In this document: one piece after another, positions 1 through 10,870 of the stretch | Layout: each line of letters starts with the position of its first letter | How positions within the stretch are numbered: the first letter of the stretch is position 1 | Assembly: GCF_000964425.1 (NCBI RefSeq) | Contig: NZ_BANF01000021.1 | Location: 1 to 56,346, forward strand | Reading direction: 5' to 3' | Origin: Komagataeibacter intermedius TF2 | GTDB taxonomy: Bacteria; Pseudomonadota; Alphaproteobacteria; Acetobacterales; Acetobacteraceae | Length of the DNA: 56,346 bases | Notes under the pieces: generated by a model | The model's input: only the letters and a program-made list of their open reading frames with translations | Told to the model about the DNA's origin: nothing | Databases searched by the model: none | Translations under genes and position numbers: made by a program

Positions 1-204
1 ACCCGCCAGCGCGCCGATGGCGGCCCCGCGCCCGCCACCGGCCAGGCCACCGATCAGCGCGCCACCGCCTGCGCCCAGCAGGCCGCCGCCAATGGCGCGC
101 TGGCCGGGGTCACGGGTGTCCTCGCACGCGCCAAGACCAAGGCACAGCCCCGCGGCAAGGAGCGCCGTCGGGCGGATGGTCATGCGGGGAAATGTAATTT
201 TCAT
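1..204 (-). CDS. Glycine-zipper lipoprotein, C-terminus outside window
   Basis: Reading the minus strand from an ATG at 204 gives an open frame that runs off the left edge after 68 codons. Residues about 10-27 form a lipoprotein signal peptide ending in a lipobox (LGLGAC, Cys27 as the lipidated residue). What follows is a glycine/alanine repeat of glycine-zipper type (GGGLLGAGGGALIGGLAGGG). Such zippers are common in small outer-membrane lipoproteins of the 17 kDa antigen/SlyB type. A GGAAAG ribosome binding site lies just upstream of the ATG. The gene is divergent from mreB. The function is not known, and the C-terminus cannot be seen. Confidence 0.75.
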   Translation of the reverse strand, partial: MKITFPRMTIRPTALLAAGLCLGLGACEDTRDPGQRAIGGGLLGAGGGALIGGLAGGGRGAAIGALAG

Positions 205-1554
<1,350 letters not shown>

Positions 1555-1698
1555 CGAACGGGACAGGTGCGCTGCCTGCTGCGGATGGAGGGCAGCGTGC
1601 TGATGGGGGAGACGCAGGACGATGCAGGTCCGGCGATCAGGCAGTAGTGGACGACCCGGCAGGCGTGACGTAACCGTTGCGCGTGGAAGGGTGGGCTG

Positions 1699-2613
1699 AT
1701 GCCTGTTTCCATCCAGTTCCGTCAGGCGCTTGGCAAGCTGGTGCTGCCTGCGCTGATCCTTGTGGCCTGCGGGGTGATCCTGCTGGGCAAGGCGGATCGA
1801 CCGCTTATTGAAAAACTGCGGATGCAGACGGCGGACCTGCTGGCTCCGGCCTATGGGCTGGTGGCGTGGCCGCAGGCGAAGCTGCGCTGGCTGTCGGGTA
1901 ACCTGCAGGACATCCGCAACCTTGAAGCCGAGAATATCCGCCTGCGCGCCGAAAACGTGTCGCTGCGCCACTGGTATGACGTGGCGGCGGCGCTGGCGGA
2001 TGAAAATGCCGCGCTGAAATCAAACCTGCACTGGATTCCCGATAACGCGCCTGCCTTTGTCACCGGGCGCGTGGTGCGTGATACCAGCGGGCTGTACGCG
2101 CGCGCCGTGCTGCTGGCGATCAATCCCGATACCGCGGTTCGCAAGGGCGGGATTGCACTGGACGGATCGGGGCTGGTGGGCCGGGTCACCGAAGTGGGCA
2201 AGCGGTCGGTGCGGGTGCTGCTGATTACCGATTCGTCCAGCCGCCTGCCGGTCACGCTGGAATCCAGCCACGCGGCGGCGATCATGGCGGGCGACAATAC
2301 CGCCCTGCCGCGCATCATCTTCTATCCGCAGGACAATGCCCCGATCGAGGGCGAGCGTGTCGTGACCAACGGGGAAATCGAAAGCCTGCCCGCCGGCCTG
2401 CCGGTGGGGCACGTGCATTACCTGCGTCCGGGACAGCCGGTTGTGGTGCCGGCCGCCGCGCTGGACCATGTCGATATCCTGCGGATATTCGATTATGAGG
2501 ACAGCGTATCCCCGCCAGATGCGCCGGGGCGCGTGCCGCTGCCGTCCGTGGGGCGCACGCTGTCCCTGCCGTCACAGTTCCAGTCTCACCCTGATCAGGG
2601 ACTGCATGGATGA
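1699..2613 (+). CDS. mreC: Rod shape-determining protein MreC
   Basis: MreC is a periplasmic, bitopic scaffold that links MreB/MreD to PBP2. Residues about 12-30 form one membrane anchor. Residues about 60-105 form a coiled coil (LEAENIRLRAENVSLR and following), and the rest is the two-barrel periplasmic domain. At 304 residues the length is typical. A GGAAGG site at 1685-1690 supports the start. The stop codon overlaps the mreD start in an ATGA arrangement, so the two genes are translationally coupled. About 140 bases separate it from mreB. The Pro-rich tail after residue 270 is probably disordered. Confidence 0.95.
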   Translation: MPVSIQFRQALGKLVLPALILVACGVILLGKADRPLIEKLRMQTADLLAPAYGLVAWPQAKLRWLSGNLQDIRNLEAENIRLRAENVSLRHWYDVAAALADENAALKSNLHWIPDNAPAFVTGRVVRDTSGLYARAVLLAINPDTAVRKGGIALDGSGLVGRVTEVGKRSVRVLLITDSSSRLPVTLESSHAAAIMAGDNTALPRIIFYPQDNAPIEGERVVTNGEIESLPAGLPVGHVHYLRPGQPVVVPAAALDHVDILRIFDYEDSVSPPDAPGRVPLPSVGRTLSLPSQFQSHPDQGLHG

Positions 2614-3176
2614 AAAACTTCACGCCGCCCCCCATCCGGCCTGGCATCCACCCGCGTTCGGGGCTGGGTTACCTGATCGACAACGGCGTGCGCAGCAGCA
2701 TACCGTGCCTGTTCGTGTTTTTCGTGACGCTGGTGCTGTCGGCCCCGCTGAACCTGCCGGGGCAGGTGGAACTGATGCCGGCCATCATCATGGCCACCAT
2801 TTTCCTGTGGTCGGTCTTTGTTCCCGCCTTCATGCCGTCGCTTGCGGTGTTCGTGCTGGGAATATGGGCGGATATCCTCAGCTTCGGGCCTGCCGGGGTC
2901 ATGCTGCTGATGATGCTGATCGTGCACGGGGTTGCGCTGTCGGGACGCTATACGCTGGCACGGGTCAATTTTTTTGTACTTTGGTTTGTGTTTGGCGTGG
3001 TGATGGTGGGCGTTACGGCGCTACAATGGGTGCTGTGTTCCGCACTGGCATTGCATATTGTGGAGTTTCTGCCCTTTGTTTTCGAGACAGTCCTGGCCAT
3101 CGGCAGTTTTCCTGTCCTGTATACAGGGTTTGTCTGGACCTACCGTTTTGTCGTCAATAACGCGGACCCTTCCTGA
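2610..3176 (+). CDS. mreD: Rod shape-determining membrane protein MreD
   Basis: MreD is a small integral membrane protein of the elongasome. The 188-residue sequence is mostly hydrophobic, with about five predicted membrane segments (around residues 30-50, 55-85, 90-115, 120-150 and 155-180). Sequence identity across the family is low, so the call rests on size, topology and position between mreC and mrdA. Its ATG overlaps the mreC stop by four bases (ATGA). A gap of 36 bases leads to mrdA. Confidence 0.9.
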   Translation: MKNFTPPPIRPGIHPRSGLGYLIDNGVRSSIPCLFVFFVTLVLSAPLNLPGQVELMPAIIMATIFLWSVFVPAFMPSLAVFVLGIWADILSFGPAGVMLLMMLIVHGVALSGRYTLARVNFFVLWFVFGVVMVGVTALQWVLCSALALHIVEFLPFVFETVLAIGSFPVLYTGFVWTYRFVVNNADPS

Positions 3177-3212
3177 AGCGGATGCGATAGTGCGCCCGCG
3201 CCGGATAAATGA

Positions 3213-5132
3213 ATGAAGTTTCGTAAGAAGAAATCCGGCAACCGGCTCATGTCCCGTCCCGAGGAAGGCAAGAATCCTTCCCGTGGCGTATTCACCCGCC
3301 GTGCCCTTCTGCTTATGGCAGCGCAGGGCGCGGTGCTGGGTGCATTGGGGGAACGTCTGTACGGGCTTCAGGTTCTCAATGGCAGTCATTATGCGAAGCT
3401 TGCGGAAAACAACCGCCTGAGCAAACGCTTCTTCGCGCCGCCGCGCGGGCGGATTACGGACCGGTTCGGCATTGCGGTCGCGTCCAACCGCATCAACTGG
3501 CGCGCGCTGCTGCTGGCGGAAGAAACCACCGATATTCCCGGCACGCTGGAACGCTTCGCCCAGCTTGTGCCGCTGGAGCCGCGTGACCTGACGCGTATCG
3601 AACACGAATTGCGCCACAAGCGGCGGTTCATCCCGATCATGCTGCGTGACTTCCTGTCATGGGATGACATGGCGCGGCTGGAACTGAACATGCCCTCGCT
3701 GCCCGGCGTGCTGATCGACGTGGGCACCACGCGCGTCTATCCTTTTGGCCCGCTGCTGGCGCATGTGGTGGGATATGTCGCCCCGCCCGCCGAAAAGGAC
3801 GTCGTGCATAATGCCGAGCTTGCGCTGCCGGGCATGCGTGTCGGCCGTTCAGGGATCGAGCAGACGCAGGACAGCAGCCTGCGCGGTCAGGTTGGCTCCG
3901 TCGAGATGGAGGTCAACGCCGTTGGCCGCGTCATGGCCGAACTCGACCGTGATGAAGGGCTGGCGGGTGACGAGATCGCGCTGACGATCGACAGCGGCCT
4001 GCAGCAGCAGGTGCTGGGCCGCATTGCCGACCAGTCGGCCAGCGCCGTGGTGATGGACTGCCGGAATGGCGAGGTGCTGGCCATGGTCAGCAACCCGTCC
4101 TTTGATCCCTCCCTGTTTGACAGTGGCGTAAGCCAGGCCCAGTGGATCGAATGGACCAACAACAGCCAGACCCCGCTGATCAACAAGGCGGTGTCGGGGC
4201 TGTATCCCCCCGGTTCCACCTTCAAGCCCGCCGTGGCCATGGCGGCGCTGCGCGCGGGCACGCTGTCACCGTCCGACCGGATCAGCTGCCCCGGTTACAT
4301 TGACGTGGGCGGCACGCGGTTCCACTGCTGGTCGCGCTATGGGCACGGGTCGATCAACCTGCGCCAGGGGCTCAAGTATTCCTGCGACGTCTTCTTTTAC
4401 GAAGTCGCCCGCCGGACGGGAATGGATGCGATCGCGGCCACGTCCGAACTGTTCGGGCTGGGTGCGAAACTGCCGGACATCGAACTGCCCCATGTGCGTC
4501 AGGGCCTGATCCCCACGCCGACATGGCGGCGCAAGCATGGACACCACTGGAATGGTGGCGATACCATTGTCAGTGGCATCGGGCAGGGATTCGTGCAGGT
4601 CACGCCGTTGCAGCTTGCGACCTATGCCTCGCGCATTGCAACGGGGCGGGACGTGCAGCCGCACCTGATCCGGTCCATTGCGGGACGCACGGCGGCGCTG
4701 GCCGATCTTGGCCATGCATCGGGCATGGATATGCCGGACCATTTCTTTCAGGACATCCGCGCGGGCATGTACGCGGTGGTGAACGAGGAAGGGGGCACGG
4801 CGCCCAAGGCCCGGCTGGATATTCCGGGCGTGCAGATGGCGGGCAAGACCGGGTCGGCACAGGTGCGCCGTGTTTCGCGCGCAATGCGTGAAAGCGGCCA
4901 CTTCAATTCCGCCAACCTGCCATGGGAGTACCGCCCCCATGCGCTGTTCATCTGCTATGCCCCGTATGACGCGCCGCGTTACGCCACGGCGGTGGTGATC
5001 GAGCATGGCAATGCGGGCGCTGATGTCGCTGCCCCCCTTGCGCGTGATATCATGACCGATACCCTGCGCCGCGATCCGGTCAACCACCGTGAACCACCGG
5101 GACAGGAAGTGGCACAGGCCGAGGTGGACTGA
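3213..5132 (+). CDS. mrdA: Penicillin-binding protein 2 (elongasome transpeptidase)
   Basis: A class B penicillin-binding protein that cross-links peptidoglycan during side-wall growth, paired with RodA. After a short basic tail, residues about 30-50 form the single membrane anchor. A PBP-dimer (pedestal) domain follows, then the transpeptidase domain. The catalytic motifs are intact: STFK with nucleophile Ser335, S-C-D at 390-392 (the SxD form usual for PBP2), and KTG at 545-547. At 639 residues the length is typical. The start lies 36 bases after mreD. The Asp/Glu/Pro-rich C-terminal tail after the domain is probably unstructured. Confidence 0.96.
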   Translation: MKFRKKKSGNRLMSRPEEGKNPSRGVFTRRALLLMAAQGAVLGALGERLYGLQVLNGSHYAKLAENNRLSKRFFAPPRGRITDRFGIAVASNRINWRALLLAEETTDIPGTLERFAQLVPLEPRDLTRIEHELRHKRRFIPIMLRDFLSWDDMARLELNMPSLPGVLIDVGTTRVYPFGPLLAHVVGYVAPPAEKDVVHNAELALPGMRVGRSGIEQTQDSSLRGQVGSVEMEVNAVGRVMAELDRDEGLAGDEIALTIDSGLQQQVLGRIADQSASAVVMDCRNGEVLAMVSNPSFDPSLFDSGVSQAQWIEWTNNSQTPLINKAVSGLYPPGSTFKPAVAMAALRAGTLSPSDRISCPGYIDVGGTRFHCWSRYGHGSINLRQGLKYSCDVFFYEVARRTGMDAIAATSELFGLGAKLPDIELPHVRQGLIPTPTWRRKHGHHWNGGDTIVSGIGQGFVQVTPLQLATYASRIATGRDVQPHLIRSIAGRTAALADLGHASGMDMPDHFFQDIRAGMYAVVNEEGGTAPKARLDIPGVQMAGKTGSAQVRRVSRAMRESGHFNSANLPWEYRPHALFICYAPYDAPRYATAVVIEHGNAGADVAAPLARDIMTDTLRRDPVNHREPPGQEVAQAEVD

Positions 5133-5195
5133 CCCCGCCCACGGGCACCCTTTGGGGTCAGCCATGCCATTGCCGTGCCAGATGTGGAGAATGGA

Positions 5196-6350
5196 ATGAA
5201 ATTCCAGAAGCGCCTTCTGCGTGCCGAACCCAATTTCCAGATCCTGACCAAGCTGTGGCAGGTCAACTGGCTGTATGTGCTGTTGATCTGTGCGCTGGCG
5301 GTCGTGGGATATGGGGCGCTTTATTCCGCGGGTGGCGGCACGTCGCGGCCGTTCGCGGGGCCACAGTCCATCCGCTTCTGTTTTGGCGTGGTCATGATGC
5401 TGGGCATTTCATTGATGAGTCCGGCCATTCTGGTACGCATGGCGTGGCCGCTTTACATATTTTCCCTCATCCTGCTTGTGGCCGTGCTGCGCATGGGGCA
5501 CGTGGGCAAGGGGGCGGAGCGATGGCTCATGCTGGGTGGCCTGCAGGTACAGCCATCGGAACTGGCGAAGATTGCCCTCGTCTTGATGCTGGCGGCGTGG
5601 TTTCACAAGATCAGTTACCGCCGCATGGGCAATCCGCTGCTGCTGGTGCCACCCGCCCTTATGGTGCTTGTGCCGGTTGCCCTTGTGCTCAAGGAACCCA
5701 ACCTTGGCACCGCCGTCATTATCGGCACGGTGGGGGCCAGCATGTTCTTCGCCGCCGGCATGCGGCTGTGGCAGATCGCGCTGCTGATCCTGCCCATGCC
5801 GTTTCTGGCCAAAATTGCCTATGGCCACCTGCATGATTACCAGAAGGCGCGGGTCACGACCTTCCTGCACCCTGAAAGCGATCCGCTGGGGGCGGGCTAC
5901 AATATCATCCAGTCCAAGATTGCGCTGGGGTCGGGGGGCATGTGGGGGCAGGGGTACCTGCATGGCACGCAGGGGCAGCTGAACTTCCTGCCTGAAAAGC
6001 AGACCGACTTCATCTTCACCATGATTGCCGAGGAATGGGGCTATGTCGGCGGCGTTACCGTTATCGGCATGCTGCTGCTGCTGGTCTTTGGCGGCATGCT
6101 GATTTCCATGCGCAGCCGCAACCAGTTCGGGCGGCTGCTGGGGCTGGGCATTTCGGTCAATTTCTTTCTCTACTGCGCAGTCAACCTGTCCATGGTGATG
6201 GGGGCGATCCCGGTGGGTGGCGTGCCGCTGCCGCTGATCTCTTATGGCGGGTCGGCCATGCTCATGGTCATGTTCGGTTTCGGGCTGCTCATGTCCGCCT
6301 GGGTGCACCGGAACGACACCTTTGGCGAAACGGCGGACAAGAAGGACTGA
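5196..6350 (+). CDS. rodA: SEDS peptidoglycan glycosyltransferase RodA
   Basis: RodA polymerises lipid II into glycan strands together with PBP2. The protein is a ten-segment membrane protein of 384 residues with SEDS signatures: the long extracellular loop with YQKARVTTFLHPESDPLGAG and the conserved PEKQTDFIF, whose Asp271 is the residue required for glycosyltransfer in the family. The last loop (VGGVPLPLISYGGSA) is also characteristic. The ATG at 5196 follows GGAG at 5186-5189. A GTG at 5175 would add seven residues and lacks a good site. The TGA stop shares a base with the ATG of the next gene. Confidence 0.96.
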   Translation: MKFQKRLLRAEPNFQILTKLWQVNWLYVLLICALAVVGYGALYSAGGGTSRPFAGPQSIRFCFGVVMMLGISLMSPAILVRMAWPLYIFSLILLVAVLRMGHVGKGAERWLMLGGLQVQPSELAKIALVLMLAAWFHKISYRRMGNPLLLVPPALMVLVPVALVLKEPNLGTAVIIGTVGASMFFAAGMRLWQIALLILPMPFLAKIAYGHLHDYQKARVTTFLHPESDPLGAGYNIIQSKIALGSGGMWGQGYLHGTQGQLNFLPEKQTDFIFTMIAEEWGYVGGVTVIGMLLLLVFGGMLISMRSRNQFGRLLGLGISVNFFLYCAVNLSMVMGAIPVGGVPLPLISYGGSAMLMVMFGFGLLMSAWVHRNDTFGETADKKD

Positions 6351-6742
6351 TGGCAGGCATCCTTCCCCCGACAGCCGCCGTGCACCGTGCCTATCGGCTG
6401 AGTACCTACCACGTGTCCGGCCTGCCGGTCGTTCGCATTGGGCACAGGCCGCGCTGGTGCGGTCAGGCGCCAAAAGAGGATATCGTGCTGCTGAGCGCAT
6501 GCAACCCCGGTGGCAGGCTGTATGCGGATGGCTGGAACCGACGGATGATGCATGCGCTGGCGCAGTACCTGCGCGATGTGCCCCACGCATTGGGGGAAGG
6601 GCGGCTGGGCCGGTGGTCCGAACCATTATATGCGGTGCAGGTGCCGCTGGCGCGCGGGTTGCGTCTTGCACGGCTGTTCCGGCAGAACGCGGTGGTCGTG
6701 CTGCATGGTGCGCGGCCTGCGCGGCTGGTGTATCTGGCCTGA
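6350..6742 (+). CDS. DUF3293 family protein
   Basis: A 130-residue soluble protein matching the DUF3293 family, recognised by the core LLSACNPGG near residues 46-54 followed by a helix and then G-x-W-x-E-P (RWSEPLYAV). No enzymatic residues are known for this family. Its ATG overlaps the rodA stop (TGATG), so its translation is probably coupled to the rod-shape operon. A role in cell envelope growth can only be guessed from this position. It ends ahead of repeat copy A, which separates it from the convergent glyS. Confidence 0.8.
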   Translation: MAGILPPTAAVHRAYRLSTYHVSGLPVVRIGHRPRWCGQAPKEDIVLLSACNPGGRLYADGWNRRMMHALAQYLRDVPHALGEGRLGRWSEPLYAVQVPLARGLRLARLFRQNAVVVLHGARPARLVYLA

Positions 6743-6770
6743 GACCTACGGACAGGACCGGGATATTTCA

Positions 6771-6852
6771 GAAGTTTTTTGGTGAAGCTTTTTTCAAAAA
6801 GCTGCAAAAGAATGCCGCCTTTTTGAAAAAAGGCGGCACCCAAAAACTTTTA
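6771..6852. repeat. Double-hairpin intergenic repeat, copy A
   Basis: About 82 bases between the convergent DUF3293 and glyS genes. The ends are complementary (AAGTTTTTTGG near 6772 against CCCAAAAACTT near 6839). Inside are two hairpins: GAAGCTTTTTTCAAAAAGCTGC and GCCGCCTTTTTGAAAAAAGGCGGC, the latter with T-rich flanks. Copies B and C elsewhere in the window have the same architecture. The GCCGCC hairpin could act as a two-way terminator. Confidence 0.85.
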
Positions 6853-6864
6853 TCAGCAGTCTGT

Positions 6865-8925
6865 TCAGCCTTCGATCTGGCTGAAATCGGCGATCAGCAC
6901 CGTCATGCGGCGCAGTTCCGACAGAAGCCGCAGGCGGTTGGCGCGCACGGCGGGATCGGTATCGTTCACCGTGACCTTGTCAAAGAACTGGTCAAGGGCG
7001 GGACGCAGGGCGGCCACGTCACGCATTGCGTCTTCGTAGCGTTCCTGTGTGATGGCCTGCCCGACGACAGGAATGGTGTTGTGAAGCTGGTCGGCCAGCG
7101 CCTTTTCTTCGGGCTGGGTATACAGCGCGGGGTTGGGCGTGCCTTCATGCGGGCCGTCCTTGCGGTCCTCGATACGCAGGATGTTGGCCGCGCGCTTGGT
7201 CGCCGCCAGCATGTTGCGCCCGTCCTCGGTCTCCAGCATGTCGGCAATGGCCTTCGCACGCGCCAGCAGGCGCACGATGTCCGTATCCGTATTGCCAACC
7301 GATACGGCGGCCAGAATGTCATGCCGCGCGCCTTCGCCACGCAACTGTACGCGCAGGCGGTCGGCCACGAATTCCGGCAGCACGTCCAGGTCGGGGGCAA
7401 GACGCAGGGCTTCGGGCAGGCCCTGTGCCGCTTCCCAGAACACCCTGGCCAGATCCAGCCGCAGCCCGTTTTCGCGGATGATGCGGATAACCCCAAGGGC
7501 TGCGCGACGCAGGGCGTACGGATCGCCTGACCCCCCCGGCTTTTCACCCACGGCGAAGAAGGCGACCAGCATGTCGATCTTGTCCGCCAGCGCCACCGTG
7601 ACCGAAACCGGGGCATGGGGTACGTCATCATGCGGGCCACGGGGCATGTAATGCGCGCCAATGGCGTTGGCCACCGCATCCGGCTCGCCATCATGTCGGG
7701 CGTAATAGGCCCCCATGATGCCCTGAAGTTCAGGGAATTCGCCCACCATGCCGGTGGTCAGGTCCGCCTTGCACAGCAGGGCCGCGCGTTCGGCCTGTGC
7801 CTTATCCGCACCCGTCAGCGGGGCCAGCAGGCCGGCAAGGCGGACAATGCGCTGCACGCGCACGCTCTGGCTGCCAAGTGATGCATGGAACACGATCCTG
7901 TCCAGCGCGGGCACGCGGCTTTCCAGCGTGCGGGCACGGTCAAGGTCCCAGAAATGGCGGGCATCGGCAAAGCGGGCGCGCAGCACGCGTTCATTGCCCG
8001 CAATGGTCAGCGCACCGCCGTCACGGGGCAGCAGGTTGGCGACAAAGGCAAAGCGGGGCGCGGCCGAGCCATCGGCATTGCGCAGCGCGAAATACCGCTG
8101 GTTCACGCGCATGGACACCTGCATCACTTCGGGCGGCAGGGTCATGAATTCGTCGTCGATCTGGCCAAGGAACGGCACCGGCCATTCGGTCAGTCCCGCC
8201 ACTTCGTCAATCAGGCCGGGATCGGCCACGACGCTCAGCCCTTCCTCGGCCGCAAGGCTGGCCACCCCCTCGGCAATGGTGGTGCGGCGTGTGGCAGCGT
8301 CGGGTTCGACCTGGTGGGCGCGCAGGCCATCCAGCCATTCCTTCGTGCTGGCGACCGTAAACGCGCCGGGGGCGGTGAAGCGGTGGCCTTCGGTCAGGTT
8401 GCCAGCCTTCAGGCCGTGGCCGTTATCCTCGCCTTCCGCCAGCGTGAAGTCCACGACCGCGCCATCAAGGATGCATACGATCCGGCGCAGCGGACGCACC
8501 CATGTAAAGGCGCTGCCAACACCCCAGCGCATGGATTTGGGCCACGGAAAGCGGCGCAGCAGGCCGGGCAGGACAGCGGCGATCTGCTGTGCTGCGGGAA
8601 TGGCGGGAATATCGCGGTGCAGCACCCAGAAGCCGTTTTCGGCCACCAGCGCGTCACGTTCCACCCCATGCTTGCGCATGAAGCCGGCCAGTGCCTTTTC
8701 CGGGGCACTTTCACGCGGGCCGCGTTCATTCACCGTGCCGCCGGGCACCGTGGCATCCACCGTCAGCGACAGCGCGATGCGGCGCGGGCCTGCAAATGCC
8801 GTGGCGTCGCGCGGGTTCAGCGGGGCAAGTGCCTCGCATACCAGGCGTTCAAGGTCCTGCGCCCCGCGCGCCTGCATGCGGGCGGGGATTTCCTCGGAAA
8901 AGAGTTCGATAAGAAGTTCGGGCAT
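6865..8925 (-). CDS. glyS: Glycyl-tRNA synthetase beta subunit
   Basis: The beta subunit of the heterotetrameric bacterial GlyRS binds tRNA-Gly and is needed by the alpha subunit for charging. The N-terminus MPELLIELFSEEIPARMQ is diagnostic, and the C-terminal part holds the helical anticodon-binding region. At 686 residues it is the usual length. It starts six bases after the glyQ stop, with its ribosome binding site (GAGGAA) inside the end of glyQ, so the pair is one operon. Transcription probably ends in repeat copy A. Confidence 0.97.
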   Translation of the reverse strand: MPELLIELFSEEIPARMQARGAQDLERLVCEALAPLNPRDATAFAGPRRIALSLTVDATVPGGTVNERGPRESAPEKALAGFMRKHGVERDALVAENGFWVLHRDIPAIPAAQQIAAVLPGLLRRFPWPKSMRWGVGSAFTWVRPLRRIVCILDGAVVDFTLAEGEDNGHGLKAGNLTEGHRFTAPGAFTVASTKEWLDGLRAHQVEPDAATRRTTIAEGVASLAAEEGLSVVADPGLIDEVAGLTEWPVPFLGQIDDEFMTLPPEVMQVSMRVNQRYFALRNADGSAAPRFAFVANLLPRDGGALTIAGNERVLRARFADARHFWDLDRARTLESRVPALDRIVFHASLGSQSVRVQRIVRLAGLLAPLTGADKAQAERAALLCKADLTTGMVGEFPELQGIMGAYYARHDGEPDAVANAIGAHYMPRGPHDDVPHAPVSVTVALADKIDMLVAFFAVGEKPGGSGDPYALRRAALGVIRIIRENGLRLDLARVFWEAAQGLPEALRLAPDLDVLPEFVADRLRVQLRGEGARHDILAAVSVGNTDTDIVRLLARAKAIADMLETEDGRNMLAATKRAANILRIEDRKDGPHEGTPNPALYTQPEEKALADQLHNTIPVVGQAITQERYEDAMRDVAALRPALDQFFDKVTVNDTDPAVRANRLRLLSELRRMTVLIADFSQIEG

Positions 8926-8931
8926 GTTCTT

Positions 8932-9822
8932 TTATTCCTCGCCCGCCAGCCACGCTTCGCAGCAGCGTTTGGCCAGCGTGCGTACGCGGCCGATATAGGA
9001 TGCGCGCTCGCTGACGCTGATCACGCCGCGTGCGTCGAGCAGGTTGAACAGGTGGCTGGCCTTCAGGCACTGGTCATAGGCGGGCTGGGCCAGGCCGGCT
9101 TCGGCAAGGGCGGTGGATTCGCGCTCGGCATCAATGAAGTGGCGGTGCAGCATCTCCACATCCGCCACCTCGAAGTTGTGGCGGGAATAGTCCTGTTCCG
9201 CGCGCAGGAACACGTCGCCATATTTCAGGCCCTGACCGTTGAAATCGAGGTCATAGACATTCTCGATTCCCTGCACGTACATCGCCAGGCGTTCCAGCCC
9301 GTAGGTCAGTTCGGTCGAGGGCATGACGGTGGGAATGCCGCCCACCTGCTGGAAATAGGTGAACTGCGTCACCTCCATCCCGTCGCACCAGACTTCCCAC
9401 CCAAGGCCCCATGCGCCGATGGTGGGGTTTTCCCAGTCATCTTCGACAAAGCGGATGTCGTGTTCCAGCGGGTCGATGCCGATGGCGCGGTAGCTGTCCA
9501 GCAACAGCTTCTGGCTGTCTTCCGGCGTGGGCTTGAGCAGTACCTGATACTGGTAATAGTGCTGCAGCCGATTCGGGTTTTCGCCATAGCGGCCATCGGA
9601 CGGGCGGCGGCAGGGCTGGACATAGGCCGCTTTCCACGGCTTCGATCCCAGCGCGCGCAGCGTGGTGTGCGGCGACAGCGTGCCCGCGCCCACTTCCGTG
9701 TCATAGGGCTGGAGGATGGCGCAGCCCTGATCGGACCAGAACTGGTGCAGTTTCAGGATCAGCCCCTGAAACGACAGCGGGCGGGAGGATGTGGGTGATC
9801 GGGGCACGGGGGCCGGGTCCAT
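8932..9822 (-). CDS. glyQ: Glycyl-tRNA synthetase alpha subunit
   Basis: The catalytic alpha subunit, a class II synthetase that forms glycyl-adenylate. Family signatures include [21 protein letters not shown] near the start and [17 protein letters not shown]. The protein is 296 residues from the ATG at 9822. A TTG at 9840 would add six residues, but the ATG is preferred because GGAG lies about ten bases upstream. It is the first gene of glyQ-glyS. The 210-base gap to the divergent DUF2076 gene must hold both promoters; I see no T-box or other leader structure there. Confidence 0.97.
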   Translation of the reverse strand: MDPAPVPRSPTSSRPLSFQGLILKLHQFWSDQGCAILQPYDTEVGAGTLSPHTTLRALGSKPWKAAYVQPCRRPSDGRYGENPNRLQHYYQYQVLLKPTPEDSQKLLLDSYRAIGIDPLEHDIRFVEDDWENPTIGAWGLGWEVWCDGMEVTQFTYFQQVGGIPTVMPSTELTYGLERLAMYVQGIENVYDLDFNGQGLKYGDVFLRAEQDYSRHNFEVADVEMLHRHFIDAERESTALAEAGLAQPAYDQCLKASHLFNLLDARGVISVSERASYIGRVRTLAKRCCEAWLAGEE

Positions 9823-10032
9823 GAACAAGATGCTCCGCAAAACGGGGACAGGTATGCACCATCTGGCGCAAAATCGCCGGACAGCATACCGTTATGCGGC
9901 CCCGACCGGAAGGTAGGGCGTGCCCTGGGGCCGGATCGGCCATGCATGGCCCGATCCGCCCTTGCTTATTGCGCCCGGACAAACCACATCGGCAGGGAAA
10001 CGCTATCCCCAGCCCAAGGCAGGACAGACAGG

Positions 10033-10794
10033 ATGAATGACCAGGAACGTCAACTGATCACACAGTTTTTTGCCCGTGTCGGGGGCAATGCCCCCGGCAG
10101 CGTGCCGCAGACGGCCAATGCCCTTCCGCCAATCGACCCGCAGGCCGACCAGTATATCGGGGAGATGTTCCAGAAATATCCTGAAGCCCGCTACCGCATC
10201 ACCCAGACCGCCGTGGTGCAGGAAGCGGCCCTGGCGGAAGCGCAGAACCAGATTCGCCAGCTTCAGTGGCAGGTGCAGCAGGCGCAGCAGCAGATCCAGC
10301 AGCTTCAGCAGCAGCAGTCCCGTCCGGCAGCGTCGGGTGGCGGGTTCCTCAGCGGCATGTTCGGTGGTGGTCAGCAGCGCGCGCAGGCCGCGCCCCCGCC
10401 GGGCTGGGGTGGGGCCGCACCGTCCGCTCCGCCGCCGCAGCCGGTCTATCCGCCGGGCATGCAGCCGGGCATGTTCCCCGCGCGCGGTTCGGGGTTCCTT
10501 GGCTCGGCCCTGACCACGGCGGCGGGTGTCGCTGGTGGCATGATGATGGGCAACGCGCTGACGGGCCTGTTCAGCGGGCATCATGACGCGGGTGGATTCG
10601 CCAGTGGCATGCCGCAGCCGGGAAGCGAGACGATCAACAACTACTACGGTGACAGCGCAGCACCCGCCGCTGGCGCCGATCCATTCGCCGGTGGTGGCGC
10701 CAGCGCCGATTCCGGCTTTGACGCCGGTGGTGGTGACGATGGCGGTGGCTTCGACGGCGGCGGTTTCGACGCGGGCGACGATAACAGCTTCTGA
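10033..10794 (+). CDS. DUF2076 family protein
   Basis: A 253-residue protein with the DUF2076 layout. An N-terminal region begins MNDQERQLITQFFARV and continues into a long Gln-rich helix (residues about 75-105, with repeats of QQ and LQ). A Pro/Gly linker and a short Gly/Ala hydrophobic stretch (about 157-180) follow. The tail is acidic and made of Gly-Asp-Phe repeats. There is no signal peptide. The function of this family is not established; the composition suggests a self-associating protein. The ATG at 10033 follows AGGA. A terminator hairpin follows directly. Confidence 0.85.
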   Translation: MNDQERQLITQFFARVGGNAPGSVPQTANALPPIDPQADQYIGEMFQKYPEARYRITQTAVVQEAALAEAQNQIRQLQWQVQQAQQQIQQLQQQQSRPAASGGGFLSGMFGGGQQRAQAAPPPGWGGAAPSAPPPQPVYPPGMQPGMFPARGSGFLGSALTTAAGVAGGMMMGNALTGLFSGHHDAGGFASGMPQPGSETINNYYGDSAAPAAGADPFAGGGASADSGFDAGGGDDGGGFDGGGFDAGDDNSF

Positions 10795-10819
10795 TCGGTC
10801 CCGTGGCCTGTCAGGGAAA

Positions 10820-10847
10820 GGGGCGCCCGTCATGGGTGCCCCTTTTT
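10820..10847 (+). terminator. Rho-independent terminator after the DUF2076 gene
   Basis: GGGGCGCCC, loop GTCAT, GGGTGCCCC, then TTTTT. The stem has nine pairs including one G-T pair. It lies between the DUF2076 gene and the alkB-like gene, so the latter probably needs its own promoter or read-through. Confidence 0.8.
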
Positions 10848-10870
10848 CATTTGGGGGAAGGGATGGCGCC

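Noticed and set aside
4380-4388. SxD in place of SxN in PBP2 as a missing catalytic motif
   Set aside because: SxD is normal in PBP2 of the elongation system, and STFK and KTG are intact.
9823-10032. A possible T-box leader upstream of glyQ
   Set aside because: No T-box consensus or specifier-loop structure is visible; T-boxes are also not expected in this bacterial group.
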